This document shows, piece by piece, positions 53,594 through 64,000 of a stretch of 64,000 nucleotides of DNA. A model generated the notes under the pieces. It did not search any database. It saw only the letters and a program-made list of their open reading frames with translations, and was not told the DNA's origin. The first letter of the stretch is position 1. Every line of letters begins with the position of its first letter. The translations under genes were made by a program, and so were the position numbers. Source of the DNA: Scolanthus callimorphus (taxonomy: Eukaryota > Cnidaria > Anthozoa > Actiniaria > Edwardsiidae); NCBI GenBank assembly GCA_033964015.1, contig CM066919.1, forward strand, positions 682,001 to 746,000. Reading direction: 5' to 3'.

Positions 53594-54154
53594 GGGGTTG
53601 TTGGGCAACTGTTAGAGAAGGCATTTTACCCAGGGGGTGGCTTATCAGATGGGATTTGCAGTATTGATAGAGGATATTACATGGGTGTGCAAAGATACAA
53701 GGTTATCTTCAAGTGTTGAAGTCAATCTCTCATGGGGGAATCTCTCATGGGGGAATCACTTTCCAACACCCTTCTGTGGAGGGGGTATGGATATTTTCTG
53801 GAACCACATATTATATAGATATTGATGAGATAAATTTGAAAACAAATACAAAACCACTTCTGGCACTGAAACTCTCTATAAGCAAAGTTTGATGTAAGCT
53901 TAATGAATTTTGTAAGCTGGTCCCATGGTGAAGTTTCTGTGTTTTCAATCCAAGTTTGAAGTCGTATTTCACTGTAGTTTGTTTTGCTTCAGTATTTCTT
54001 GCTGAAACATCACGTACCCTGGGGACACTCACTAGGATTCTCAGTTCTATCAATCAAAAACGTCAGTCCCAAAGGCAGAGCTTCAGGGCCTCCTATCATT
54101 GGATGGTGAATTAAGTGCCTTCTCATTGGCAGCAGGATTAGTTCCGGATTGAAC
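53594..54154. repeat. Dispersed repeat R, copy 2 (inverted)
   Basis: Reverse complement of 36757-37455 with about 94% identity by eye over the last 420 bp; a 13-bp direct duplication (AATCTCTCATGGG) near 53728-53757. Starts directly at the 3' LTR end of the miniature retroelement. Confidence 0.8.
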
Positions 54155-54263
54155 AAAATCGTGTTATTCACAGGGAAGGGAGGTTAAACCAGGGCTCTGT
54201 GGTCCAACAAAATTCACCAGGGCTCAAGAGTTCGCAGAATCAACACTTATTGGATGAGGTTGA

Positions 54264-54368
54264 GCATGATAGTGAGATTTTTCAACGCCGAGGTATTGTG
54301 TTATCTGCCTAAGCAAAGCTGAGGCGGATAACACTAACTCGAGGCGTTGACAAATCTCACTATCATGC
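54264..54368. repeat. Hairpin MITE
   Basis: GCATGATAGTGAGATTT and CAACGCC on the left face GGCGTTG and AAATCTCACTATCATGC on the right; the loop has GTTATCTGCC/GGCGGATAAC. Confidence 0.88.
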
Positions 54369-54420
54369 GAAGGAATTCACTAATTATTTTATTATTCAGC
54401 AACAAGGAATAGACCTTTTT

Positions 54421-54780
54421 CCAAAATGGCCGCCGCAAATTCACATGTCTTAAAATTAAACTGACTGAAAATCAAATATTTATCACATTTATAGTAATCC
54501 TTTAAATTTTCCTCATGCCAAATGCCATGTCGGCCGAGAAAGCAGAGTCTGAAAATTGAAACTTTTACAGAGATTTGTATGACTGGGGGTATGACGCATA
54601 CCCCCAGTCATACAAACGTCTGTAAATTTTCACATTTTTAACTTTTGTTTCTCGGAAGATATTGGATAATGCAGCGAAATTTTGTAGTTTTACTAAAGTG
54701 ATGATGTGTGTTCTAGTGCTGGTGTTCATTTTTAACAAAAATCGATTTGAATGTTCGGCAGCCATTTTGGAAAAAGGTCT
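54421..54780. repeat. TA-flanked fold-back MITE
   Basis: GACCTTTTTCCAAAATGGC and reverse complement, flanked by TA. Arms extend almost to the centre, where GTATGACTGGGGGTATG faces CATACCCCCAGTCATAC. About 360 bp. Confidence 0.85.
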
Positions 54781-54784
54781 ATTC

Positions 54785-55365
54785 TTACCTAGTTAAACGA
54801 AGTCGACGATGAGACCTTGCAAGACGAAACGGTTTTTTCCACTTCAGCTTACGTCCATTAGTAATTTCCTCTTCGTATTCAATTCAAATAGCCATTGCTC
54901 ATTTCTAGATATCCTGAGCAATGATCTCTCGGCAAAAAGCCAGCAGATTCAACAAGAATATTGGCTAAATTGGCTTTCGCCTTTGAAATGAAAACCAAGG
55001 TGGCGGCCAAACCTATTGGCTTGCGTTATGACGTCATTAGAGTGCATCAATCCTACTGTCTGGAGTTTGACGTCACGAACTTCGTGCCAACATGCTTTGC
55101 TGTGTACTCTTAGCCAATTAGAATCGATATAGTGGCATGGCTGAATAATAATACTCAGCAGCTGTAATTGAGGGGGGCACTTATCAGATGCGATACAGTA
55201 TATGTTTTGAGAAAACTGTGGTAATGTGAAGATGGTTAGTGCTTATCAGACTGTAGTGTACATGTGGGCATTGTCAAGAATGTACCAGAGGCATTTCCAG
55301 GGGAAAGTCTTCCCTGCGATTTACAGTATATGTTTTAAGAAACTGTGGTAATGTGAAGATGGTTA
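54785..55365. other. Spacer with small dispersed repeats
   Basis: No gene. A 35-bp string (GAAAACTGTGGTAATGTG...GGTTAG) occurs at 55211-55239 and again at 55339-55365. The 70-bp block 55248-55317 recurs at 63294-63363. Confidence 0.5.
55248..55317 (+). repeat. 70-bp dispersed direct repeat, copy 1
   Basis: AGACTGTAGTGTACATG ... AGGGGAAAG..TTCCCTGC; second copy at 63294-63363 in the same orientation with about five differences. Confidence 0.85.
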
Positions 55366-55742
55366 GGGACTGGTCATAAATTAGAGGGGGGAGGGCTGGT
55401 GTATTCTTATTTTCGTCAACATTTTTTGGAAACCCTCCCGTGACAAGATGCAGGAAAAATGTTGGCCCTCCCAAATGCGGTGACATATTTAATGGTGACC
55501 CTCCTCCATCATTCACTGGATCTAGATATTACTAATTAAAATACATTTTTCAATCTATTTTCATGTTATAATAGCAGTTCAAGATTCGATATGCCTTTCG
55601 TTTAGGGAAAAAGAACCCGAAAGTTACTTCATCGTGTATGTTTTACATAGATATGTACATTATGTTGCATAAATCCCAGATAATAATTTCTTGTCAAGTT
55701 GAATGTTACTTACAGTTGATTGGTAAATCTGGAGATCCTATG

Positions 55743-58064
55743 GGCCTTGTTGAGGCCACATTTGTAATAACTGCCACATTTGTAATAACATTGTGCCATA
55801 TTTGTAATAACTGCCTCATTTGTAATAACATTGTGCCACATTTGTAATAACTGCCACATTTGTAATAACATTGTGCCACATTGTAATAACTGCCACATTT
55901 GTAACCCATTTCTGTCACATTTGTAATAAATTCATAACTACGTGGAAAGTAGGGGGGAGGTACGTTTCGTCATCGATGACAAAAAGTTGAAAAAATCATA
56001 TCTCGTGAAGGGAAGATTCCAAGACAACCAAACTTGAACAACATGGTAAAGGTGAGTAGAGAAGCGCAGCGAAATGGTCATGTGATGTGACGTCATCGAT
56101 GACGTCATCAAAATTGGAAAAGTTAATATCTCAAGAAGGCAACATCGCTAGGTGGCCAAACTTGGGTAAAGTTATCTTGGAGGCAAGTGATTGCACCCCA
56201 AGATCACGTGGCATGATGTCACAACTATGAAGTCATCAAAACAAAGAAAACTCTATATCTGGAGAAGCAACATTGCTAGGTAACCAAACTCAGATTAAGT
56301 TTTTTTGGAGGCATGTGGGTGCACTACCAAGGTAACGTCATCGATGACGTCATCAAATGTAAAAAAGTCGACTTACCCTCGATAACATGTATTAACTCCA
56401 GCTCCGCTTTTAGGCAGTGCCTAAATCTATATATAATCTTTGTGTCAACGAAAAGCACTACACCTTACTCTACACTTATAATTCATTGTTGTCTGGCAAT
56501 ATTTTTGCTCTCCAAGCACCAGGTATTTGACTTCTTGTTGATTAATAACCCTTTTTTCACTTGAAGTGAAAACAAGTTAAATTGATTGAAAACAAGTTTA
56601 GCACTCGAACGTTCGATTGTAAACTTCTCTGGAAAGTTTGGTTATGGTTGATTACCGAACTCAATCGATCGAATGGGGTTTGATTGAGTTTGATTACCGA
56701 ACGTTCGGTTGATACGTAAGGTTTGTGAAATTGTGTCATTGTACGTTTAATTGTTTGAGTTTCTCATCTTTCCCTTTTCAATTTTGGATTTGTAATTAAA
56801 ACATTTTATCAGCTCAAGACAATCAATTAGATTTATTTTTTGCTCATGCCGGCACTGTAATCTGTCAATTTAGCTCCCATTTTAAGCTTCGCGACATCAT
56901 TGACGTCATCGATGACGTCACATCACGTGTCCATCTTGTCAGTACTTTTCTAGTCACCTACACAATTTCGAGATCTATTCTCATTCTCCTATTATGAAGT
57001 CATTGATGACATCATACCACGTGACCAGGCAGTTACACCCGCCTGCCACTAACGCAACTCCCCCGTCACCTATATTGGTTGTCCTGACTTCATCCCTTCC
57101 TGAGATATTTATAAACGGAGGGAGGTCTTGGTTTACCTGTGGTGGATGCCCAGGCAGCCATGGAGAGGCGTCCGCGATACCCATATGGGAATACCGCTGA
57201 ACCATGAGAAATGAAATCGATCGTATACCTGAGTTCAAGTTTGAATTATTGCATATATCAAGAAAGTGCTGTCGTTTTTATGGCAAATCCGCGCGGGTTG
57301 CCTGTGGTGTTCAAAACGTGACTCAGGCCCCTCGGCGGGGGGAAAACAAATGGCGATCAAGCGAAGGATGTTTCTCGAGTATCTGCTTTGGTCAATTTCC
57401 TGCTTTTTTCGCTAAGATATGAGAAAAAGTACTTACAGACCTTCCAAATAAGGTAAGTGGGGATTTCCTAATAAGGAAGTTTTGCGACGTCGGCAAAACG
57501 ACAGCTTTTGGCGAAATTTTCTTGATATCTGGGATAGCTATGGTGCTCCGCTCTGCGACCTTCGGCCGCTGAGGAGCTCCGCTATTACAAATGTGGCACA
57601 GTGGTATTACAAATGTGGCAGTTATTACAAATGTGGCACAATGTTATTACAAATGTGGCAGTTATTACAAATGTGGCACAATGTTATTACAAATGTGGCA
57701 GTTATTACAAATGTGGCAGGTTATTACAAAAGGCGTCCGCGATACCCATATGGGAATACCGCTGAACCATGAGAAATGAAATCGATCGTATACCTGAGTT
57801 CAAGTTGAATTATTGCATTTGTCCTGGGATAGCTATGGTGCTCCGCTCTGCGACCTTCGGCCGCTGAGGAGCTCCGCTATTACAAATGTGGCACAGTGGT
57901 ATTACAAATGTGGCAGTTATTACAAATGTGGCACAATGTTATTACAAATGTGGCAGTTATTACAAATGTGGCACAATGTTATTACAAATGTGGCACAATG
58001 TTATTACAAATGTGGCAGTTATTACAAATGTGGGAGGTTATTACAAATGTGGCCTCAACAGGCC
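55743..58064. mobile_element. Large inverted repeat with tandem arms (family T3)
   Basis: Outer ends GGCC(T)TGTTGAGGCCACA and reverse complement. Outer arm zones are arrays of TTATTACAAATGTGGCA units (about 9 on the left, 55752-55930; more on the right, 57586-57722 and 57881-58050). Inner zones repeat a ~125-bp unit containing GACGTCATCGATGACGTCATC (left 55970-56370; right about 56890-57020). The right arm has a duplicated ~250-bp block (57170-57250 + 57530-57720 versus 57735-58050). Confidence 0.8.
57253..57529. repeat. Insertion present in one of two tandem copies
   Basis: ATATCAAGAAA and GCTGTCGTTTT at the left face AAAACGACAGC and TTTCTTGATAT at the right; the tandem copy near 57808-57827 lacks it. 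About 277 bp; termini imperfect. Confidence 0.7.
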
Positions 58065-59045
58065 TCCCTGACCCTTTGATCACTATGGCTCTATATTACC
58101 CTAGCAACGTTTGCGTAATAAAAATATATATAATGACCCTCCCTTGTATCATGTGCACCAAATTTTTTGACCTCCCTTTTTCACCTGCATGAAATTAAAG
58201 CCCCCCTTCCCCTATAATTTATGACAGAAATACACAGTACTTTTTTTGTACTTTAAGTGTCCTTTACATGGTGTACTTTAACTGTACTTGACTGAATGGA
58301 CTTTAACCTGAACTAAAATGTACTTTGAAAGTACTTTTATTAGCCTTTTTCGTGAGCAAAAATGACCTTTAATAGCACTTTTTATGTACTTTTTCGGCAC
58401 CCAGCGACTTTGCATATATGTTCTTTATATGTACTTTACAATAATGGAAAGTGTATAAGAAAAAGATACTTTATATGTACTTTACTTATATACTTTTTAA
58501 GTACTTTACCACCTGGCTTTCCCACGCTAAAAAGGAACTTAAGAAACTTTATTTGCACTTTCCTTGTGCTTACTATGCACTTTAAGTGTACTTTGTTTGC
58601 AAGTAATGCAAAGTCCTAGTTGCGAAAAACGTGACTTTTTTTGCACTTTAAAAGTCCTTTAAATGTACTTTTCTAGATTAAAAAAATACTTAATTTGCAC
58701 TTTAACATAGAAAGCCATTTTTTTTTACCTCTTTAAGCCTTCAGAATGTTCCGATTTGTTGACCTTCTATTTTAAAATGTATTTACATCAACTCAAGTTG
58801 TACTTTGCAGTCATACATTTTTTTGTGTTCCCATTGCCTCTGATTTCGTTTTGAATACAACAAGAGTATGTTTTTAATAACCACGCTTGGAAATTACGGT
58901 CCCGACTTGGGCAAACATTTCAACCCGTTGCGTGACCGAGACATACGCGTAAGGCTAAGTGTCATTTCACGGTTCTTCTATATAATATACTTCTCGGCAG
59001 TAACAGATCTACAATATGTATCTCAAATGTACACTAGCTGTCCAT

Positions 59046-59123
59046 TACCCTGCGAGCAGTGATTTCCTCCTCTCTTAGGCCGGCGGCTAGCGAGGCGCGG
59101 AGGAAATCACTGCTCGCAGGGTA
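59046..59123. repeat. Hairpin with 25-bp perfect arms
   Basis: TACCCTGCGAGCAGTGATTT continuing to CCTCC is exactly matched on the right; the loop is GC-rich (GGCCGGCGGCTAGCGAGGCG). Confidence 0.85.
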
Positions 59124-59661
59124 GCTGTCCTGCATGCCGCCATCAACATATAACGATCTTATGATCACTTCTATTTCAGAGCGTTATCCTAAAATGTAAG
59201 CGGTGTTTCAGCTTAATTATTAACCGGAAACATGTGATATCGGATAAAAATTTTCCGTTGTATTTGAGCTCGTGATGGCTGGTGTCGAAAATACCTTCTA
59301 TTTCATAGAAGAAATCATACACAAATGTAGGATTTAAGATCAGTCATGGCTCACAACCGTAAACGCAACTCAAAACAATAAACAAGATGCGAGGATCGAA
59401 TTTGCGGGCTTAAATCCAAATCACGGCGTGATCAAAATAGACCTACATAAAGTCGAGCGTGTTGATCATCAACAACAAGGATTGACTTTGTAGCCGCGTG
59501 TAGCCGCCGGTTCTACAGTACAAATAATGCATTTAAAATAATACAACAAGCTTAAACAAGCTGCCTGCTTCAATATAATGTTTTCCTCCTTGCAAGAAGA
59601 TAATTCCCCCACAGTTGAATGATGCGGTGGACCTTCAGCGCAGCCGACTGTAACGCTACTA

Positions 59662-61119
59662 CAGTCGAAGCTCTCGTAAGCGACCACCTCGGGAACTGAA
59701 AATTGCGGTCGTTAACGGAGCTGGTCGCTTACGAGAACAACTCTCGCAAGCGACCACCAAGCGGCTTTGTACTTGAACAATAGACGTTGGTCGCTAACGA
59801 GAGCTTAGTACAATAAATCTAGAAAAAACCATGTGATACTAATGCTTAACCCTATCCAGACTGGGCTTTTTTGACCATCTGTGACTGGGGGGGGGGGGGG
59901 CTAATTCGGCCCCCCCTCTATATCTCTGGAACCACTGGGGCTATGATCATCAAACTTTCACACAATGACCATGAGCCTTAGACAAATCACCACACCTATT
60001 TTTGTCACGTGGGAGCAAAATGTGACGTCACAATGACGTTATTCTCAATGTTTTATCAATTTTTTATGTAATTAACTTCCAAAAACTTGGTAGATAATAC
60101 TCTAAAGCCAACTAATTAACATCAAGATAATGTAAATGTATAATTTGTGACATTACCACATAATTTTATTAAACTTGCGTCATAATGACGACTTTTGAAA
60201 ATATTGTCCGCCATCTTGGATCCGCCATCTTGGATTTCATTTAATTTCCATTTGACTCTTCAGATAAATACTCAATGAGAAAAAAATGGTCAAAATGTAC
60301 AAAATACTCATCAAAGAAGTGTTTGACGTTGAAAAAGTTGAATTAAAAGGAAATTTGTGAATCCCAGAGCTAGTTTTAGACCATATGTTAAAATGAACAA
60401 AATCCCCCTACCCCTCCCCCCCCCCCCAAAGATTTTGTGTCAAAAATTAATTAGCCTGTACATAAATTACTAAGGAGTACAAGCTCCGATAGTCATAAAT
60501 TGGGCAATGTGTCCAACATTAAGCTTGAAATATGAAAAATTCACGTTTTTTCGAGTTTTGCAAAACAGCATGTCAAAAAGTGTTGCCACGGAAACTGGGT
60601 CGTTGACACTGACATGTCATTGACACCAAAATGTCCCCAGATAAATTTTAGGAAAAGTCACGAAGTTTCACCATCATAGCTGCAGTGGTTTTAGAGTAAT
60701 CAGGATTTTACTGGAGGGGGGCTCGAAAGCCCCCCCCCCCCCCCCCCAGTCTGAATAGGGTTAAATAGTTTGATTTATTTCCCGACTTTAATTAAGAATA
60801 GATAACCGCAAATATGTACATAAAAAAAAGCATTGCACCGGTGCAGCTTTTATCATTTTAGATATTTATGAGGTGATGACTGATGTTTTAAAGACAAAAA
60901 GTACTATGGTCGCTTACGAGAGCTTAAAAACAATAGAAAATCTCTGTTGGTGATTTGAAATTGTGTTCGCTAACGGAGCTGGTCGCATCGATAAGGCGGT
61001 CGCTTACGAGAGCTTGAAATAACAGAGTTTATGTGACATTTCAAACGGGGTTTCGGGAAAATGGTCGTTATGGGAGCTGGTCGCTTACACGAGAGCGGTC
61101 GCACGGAGAGCTTCGACTG
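59662..61119. mobile_element. Tc1/mariner-like MITE (CAGTCGAAGCTCTCG termini)
   Basis: Ends CAGTCGAAGCTCTC and reverse complement, flanked by TA at 59660-59661 and 61120-61121. Several internal copies of GGTCGCTTACGAGAGCTT in both orientations. Interrupted by the TTAA element 59850-60760. No transposase frame. Confidence 0.85.
59850..60760. mobile_element. piggyBac-like MITE (TTAA, CCCTATCCAGACTGGG)
   Basis: Ends CCCTATCCAGACTGGG and CCCAGTCTGAATAGGG, flanked by TTAA at 59846-59849 and 60761-60764. Poly-G (59888-59900) and poly-C (60730-60747) tracts pair near the ends. CCC-starting termini with TTAA fit piggyBac. GCCATCTTGGA is doubled near 60212-60236. Confidence 0.88.
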
Positions 61120-61927
61120 TAGTTTATTATAACAACATAAAACTCACCTCTACCAGAAACATAAGGCCTCGCTTTTGCTTTATACCCTCAGGAAAACACC
61201 ATGAGAATGAGTTTTGGTATACACGATGATCTGACTGAGTGTTTAAAGGCATGAATTTTGCCCGAAATACCAGTGCATATTTCGACCTCCATGATCATGA
61301 ACTAGCTGACACGAACGTTATTGTGGAGACATATGACACCACATATTTGACCACATATTTGATTTCCCCGCCTTTAATATATTAGCCAATAATATGCGAG
61401 ATTGGAACGGTCTAGGCTCCGCTCGGGCAATTTCCGAGAGGAACTTTATTCGCACTTTACATGCTAGAAGTGTGTTGGACAAATGCAAAGTTCATTTAAG
61501 TGCACCTCTTTTGTAAAGTATGAATAAAGTTACTTGTCTTCTGGACCATGAGGAACTTTTTAGCACTTTACATAATGCAAGTTTAAATGAGGCCAAACCA
61601 ACCGGTCATGCACTTTAGTTGCACTTTGCAAGCATTGCCTAGAGAACCTCGGAGAAACTATTCTCAAAAAGTGCAGAAAAGTACATCACTCCTTTAAAGT
61701 GTGAATTCAACCAAACTCACTCATGCACTTTTTTGCACTTTGCAAGCATTGCCTAGAGAAACTTCTCAAAAAGTGCTACAAAAGTACACTCATATTTTAT
61801 ACTTTATTGTAAAGTACAAAATAAGTTTATGGTAGTGGACTTTGCAAAGTCTGCAAAGTGCATATAAAGTAACGCTTTGATTTTGTAAAGTACACATAAG
61901 TACTGCAAAGTCCTTTACAAGTACAGT

Positions 61928-62598
61928 TAAGGTTATTCCCCTGTTTTGTACGGCGCACGCTGTTCTGCGCACAGACGCGCGATCAATTCGTTCGAAAATG
62001 ACGCAATCGAGCGCGCGCGCGCAGCTAAATATCCCCATTTGAGCGAGAAACACCAAGAAGAAGTCGCTTTTTGGGATAGTGCGCGAAATTAAGATTGGGC
62101 ACCCCAATTTTTTATTTTACCATTTTGATAAGACTATCAATCCCCTGTTATAAAAAAGTTTAAAGAAATTTCCACGACAAGTTTTTGAGCTATCGTCATA
62201 AAAAGCCCCAAAATGAGACACCAAAGACTCTCAAATTATCACGAGCGGTGTCCACATTTTTGAACATTTTCAAGAGTAACGTCAACACACATAGAAATTA
62301 AACATTCTAATGTTCGTCCTAGGTAGTGAAGCATCCAACAGTTCAGTTCAAACTTGCAAGCGAACTGGATTGCTTCATTAGTGAGCGTTTTATCACAAAA
62401 TTCTTGTTTCACGTATTCCTTCACAAAATAGCCCTCAGACACTAAAAATGGGGTATGTTTGCGCCATCACAGTTTCTAAACGAGCATGGGCACCCCTTCT
62501 TTTTATTTCATATTTTCATTCCTTATATACTAAATAGTATATAGACAAATTAAGAAAAAAATTCTACGACAAGTTTTATTTCAGGGGAATTACCTTAA
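61928..62598. mobile_element. TTAA-type element, left copy of a palindromic pair
   Basis: TTAAGGTTATTCCCCTG at the left and CAGGGGAATTACCTTAA at the right bound about 670 bp of unique sequence (includes GCGCGCGCGCGC and TGGGCACCCC). With its inverted twin it shares the central TTAA (62595-62598). Confidence 0.85.
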
Positions 62599-63260
62599 GG
62601 TGATTCCCCTGAAAAAGAACTTGTCGTATAATTTTTTTCTTAATTTGTCTATTTACTATTTAGTATATAAGAAATAAAAATATGAATAAAAAGAGGGGGT
62701 GCCCATGCTCGTTTAGAACTGTGATGGCGCAAACATATCCCATTTTTAGTGCCTGAGGGCTATTTTGTGAAGGAATACGTGAAACAAGAAAATGTGATAA
62801 AACGCTCACTAATGAAGCAATCCAGTTCGCTTGCAAGTTTGAACAGAACTGTTGGATGCTTCACTACCTAGGACGAACATTGGAATGTTTAATTTTCTAT
62901 GTGTGTTGACGCTACTCTTGAAAATGTGCCAAAATGTGCGCACCGCTCGTGATAATTTGAGAGTCTTTGGTGTCTCATTTTGGGGCTTTTTATGACGATA
63001 GCTCAAAAACTTGTCGTGGAAATTTCTTTAAACTTTTTTTATAACAGGGAATGATAGTCTTATCAAATGGTAAAATAAAAATGGGGGTGCCCAATCTTGT
63101 TTTCGCGCAATATCCCAAAAAGCGACTTTTCCTTGGTGTTTCTCGCTCAAATGGGATATTTAGCTTGCGCGCGCGCTCGATTGCGCCATTTTCGAACGAA
63201 TTGATCGCGCGTCCATGCGCAGAACAGCGTGCGCCGTGCAAAACAGGGGAATAACCTTAA
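62595..63260. mobile_element. TTAA-type element, right copy (inverted)
   Basis: Reverse complement of 61928-62598 at very high identity (a few substitutions and short indels). Ends TTAAGGTGATTCCCCTG and CAGGGGAATAACCTTAA. The open frames in the two copies are mirror images and carry no known domain. Confidence 0.85.
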
Positions 63261-63293
63261 AGTACTTTTAAAGTATAGTTATTTCTGTAAGGG

Positions 63294-63363
63294 AGACTGT
63301 AGTGTACATGTAGGCATTGTCGAGAATGTACTGGAGGCATTTTCAGGGGAAAGCTTTCCCTGC
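63294..63363 (+). repeat. 70-bp dispersed direct repeat, copy 2
   Basis: See 55248-55317; same orientation, 8 kb apart. Confidence 0.85.
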
Positions 63364-63369
63364 TAACAA

Positions 63370-64000
63370 AGGTTTCAGGAGGCGAGAAAAATGAGTGACC
63401 TCAGGGACCTCTGTTAGTGAAAGGCATAACGCTAAAAAGACACGATGTGAGTATAATAGGGTGGGAGAGAAATGCAAGGGAAGAAATGCAATATTGTGTT
63501 TTTTGTTACTCAATCACCAACTTTCACCATTTCGGTGCTAGCTTCCATGCAGTGTACATTATGTAACAATCACCAAAATCAATCGAATGTTCAGACATTC
63601 TGACTGCATGATAAGAGTAGTTTACACACTTGTGCGTCTAGGTTAGAATATTAACCACCCAATGCGGCATTCAAAATTGGATTGAGCATCCAAAATGGCC
63701 GAAGAGTGGCATTAGTCTGAGAAAATGTGGTGAATGTTATAATGGATGGGCAGGGTGGCTGAGTGGTGCCCTTTCCCCACCTTCCCGACACTGCAGCCAT
63801 TTACTTTTTAAAAATTAGTTTTACAGACAATTGTAACACAACGATAAATTTATTTACAATATTTTTTTGATCCATGCATACCAACATGTGTAACTGTTTA
63901 CTTGAAATAGTAGAATGCTACTAGAATCAAAGGGCTCTGCAAGCTAAATCTTTCATGAGTTTGAGAAAGTGAAAGATAGACTTTTTTGACAGCCAAAAGG
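63370..64000. other. No recognisable gene to the window end
   Basis: No coding region or repeat boundary supported. A TGGCTGAGTGG string at 63751-63761 resembles a tRNA box A but no box B or cloverleaf follows. Confidence 0.5.

Larger units (their letters stand above)
55366..58225. mobile_element. PIF-like element of a second subfamily, split by a fold-back array
   Basis: Starts GGGACTGGTCATAAATTA after TTA (55363-55365) and ends TAATTTATGAC; the last bases expected on the right are missing where the next inverted repeat begins. Subterminal GACCCTCC and GGCCCTCCC motifs link it to the elements at 9501 and 47448. The interior is almost wholly the 55743-58064 array. Confidence 0.6.
58224..63288. 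mobile_element. Large inverted repeat with GTACTTTA-rich arms (family T4)
   Basis: Outer ends ACAGAAATA and TATTTCTGT. The left arm (58224-58740) has more than ten GTACTTT/GCACTTT motifs spaced 10-40 bp; the right arm (61440-61927 and 63257-63288) has the complementary AAAGTAC/AAAGTGC motifs. A 43-bp block containing CACTTTGCAAGCATTGCCTA is doubled at about 61612-61640 and 61728-61757. It contains a hairpin, a Tc1-like MITE and the TTAA palindrome. No transposase frame. Confidence 0.65.

Noticed and set aside
36757..54154. A single 17-kb transposon bounded by inverted repeat R copies
   Set aside because: The copies abut different neighbours at their inner ends (a LINE tail and an LTR) and differ in content; two dispersed copies in opposite orientation are the simpler reading, though an old inverted duplication is kept as a finding.
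57586..58050. CRISPR-like array of regularly repeated units
   Set aside because: Units of 17-19 bp are directly tandem with no unique spacers, and the genome is eukaryotic; it is a minisatellite inside an inverted repeat.
61790..63254. Several 60-105-codon open frames in the 62-63 kb palindrome
   Set aside because: They mirror each other between the two arms and have no recognisable domain.
63748..63800. tRNA or SINE head suggested by GGGTGGCTGAGTGG
   Set aside because: Box A-like only; no box B or cloverleaf downstream.

Overview
The window is eukaryotic, AT-rich, and made almost entirely of transposable elements. Two short exons of one apparent host gene are buried in it. I see no operons, ribosome binding sites, rRNA genes or CRISPR array. 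The mix of repeats (several CR1/L2-like LINEs, Penelope-like remnants, DUF3504-type Cryptons, a Ngaro-like split-repeat retroelement, a Ty3/gypsy element, many fold-back MITEs) together with sushi and fibronectin-II exons in 1-1 phase fits a marine invertebrate. My best guess is an anthozoan cnidarian (coral or anemone), inferred from memory of such repeat families and not provable from this sequence alone.

Layout. 1-1442: 3' end of a Ty3/gypsy element (integrase, polypurine tract, 174-bp LTR). 1443-2806: 3' half of a Ngaro-type tyrosine-recombinase retroelement with its B1-A2-B2 repeats; it cuts off a minus-strand Crypton gene (2807-3713). 4.2-8.5 kb: Penelope remnant, LINE tail and three hairpin MITEs. 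8474-11625: element with about 430-bp terminal inverted repeats, containing a PIF/Harbinger-like insertion (9501-10671) whose empty site survives in a second copy at 13.3-14.1 kb. 14.1-17.6 kb: large inverted repeat whose arms are tandem ~290-bp units. 17596-17775 (minus): sushi-domain exon. 19.3-20.9 kb: LINE ORF1 and endonuclease remnants. 22.1-22.6 kb: decayed Crypton. 23.2-29.3 kb: another tandem-armed inverted repeat, invaded by a LINE (26.7-29.06 kb). 29.8-32.0 kb: another LINE. 33631-33792 (minus): fibronectin type II exon. 34.9-36.5 kb: fold-back element. 37.5-41.3 kb: minus-strand LINE split by a 2.75-kb TA-flanked fold-back element. 42.6-45.9 kb: the most complete LINE (CR1-like; esterase-type ORF1 end, endonuclease and reverse transcriptase). 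46.7-51.0 kb: large tandem-armed inverted repeat containing a PIF-like element which itself contains another transposon. 51.8-53.6 kb: miniature LTR element. 55.4-63.3 kb: three nested or abutting inverted-repeat systems, including a near-perfect 1.33-kb palindrome.

How it fits together. The two exons share strand, intron phase and extracellular-module character, so the most economical reading is one secreted or membrane protein gene on the minus strand with an intron of about 15.9 kb crowded with transposons. Everything else is nested insertions. Relative ages can be read directly because several insertions have an uninterrupted copy elsewhere in the window. The most unusual signal is the repeated architecture of kilobase-scale inverted repeats whose arms are arrays of short tandem units (14.1-17.6, 23.2-29.3, 46.7-51.0, 55.7-58.1 and 58.2-63.3 kb). 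I found no transposase gene inside any of them.
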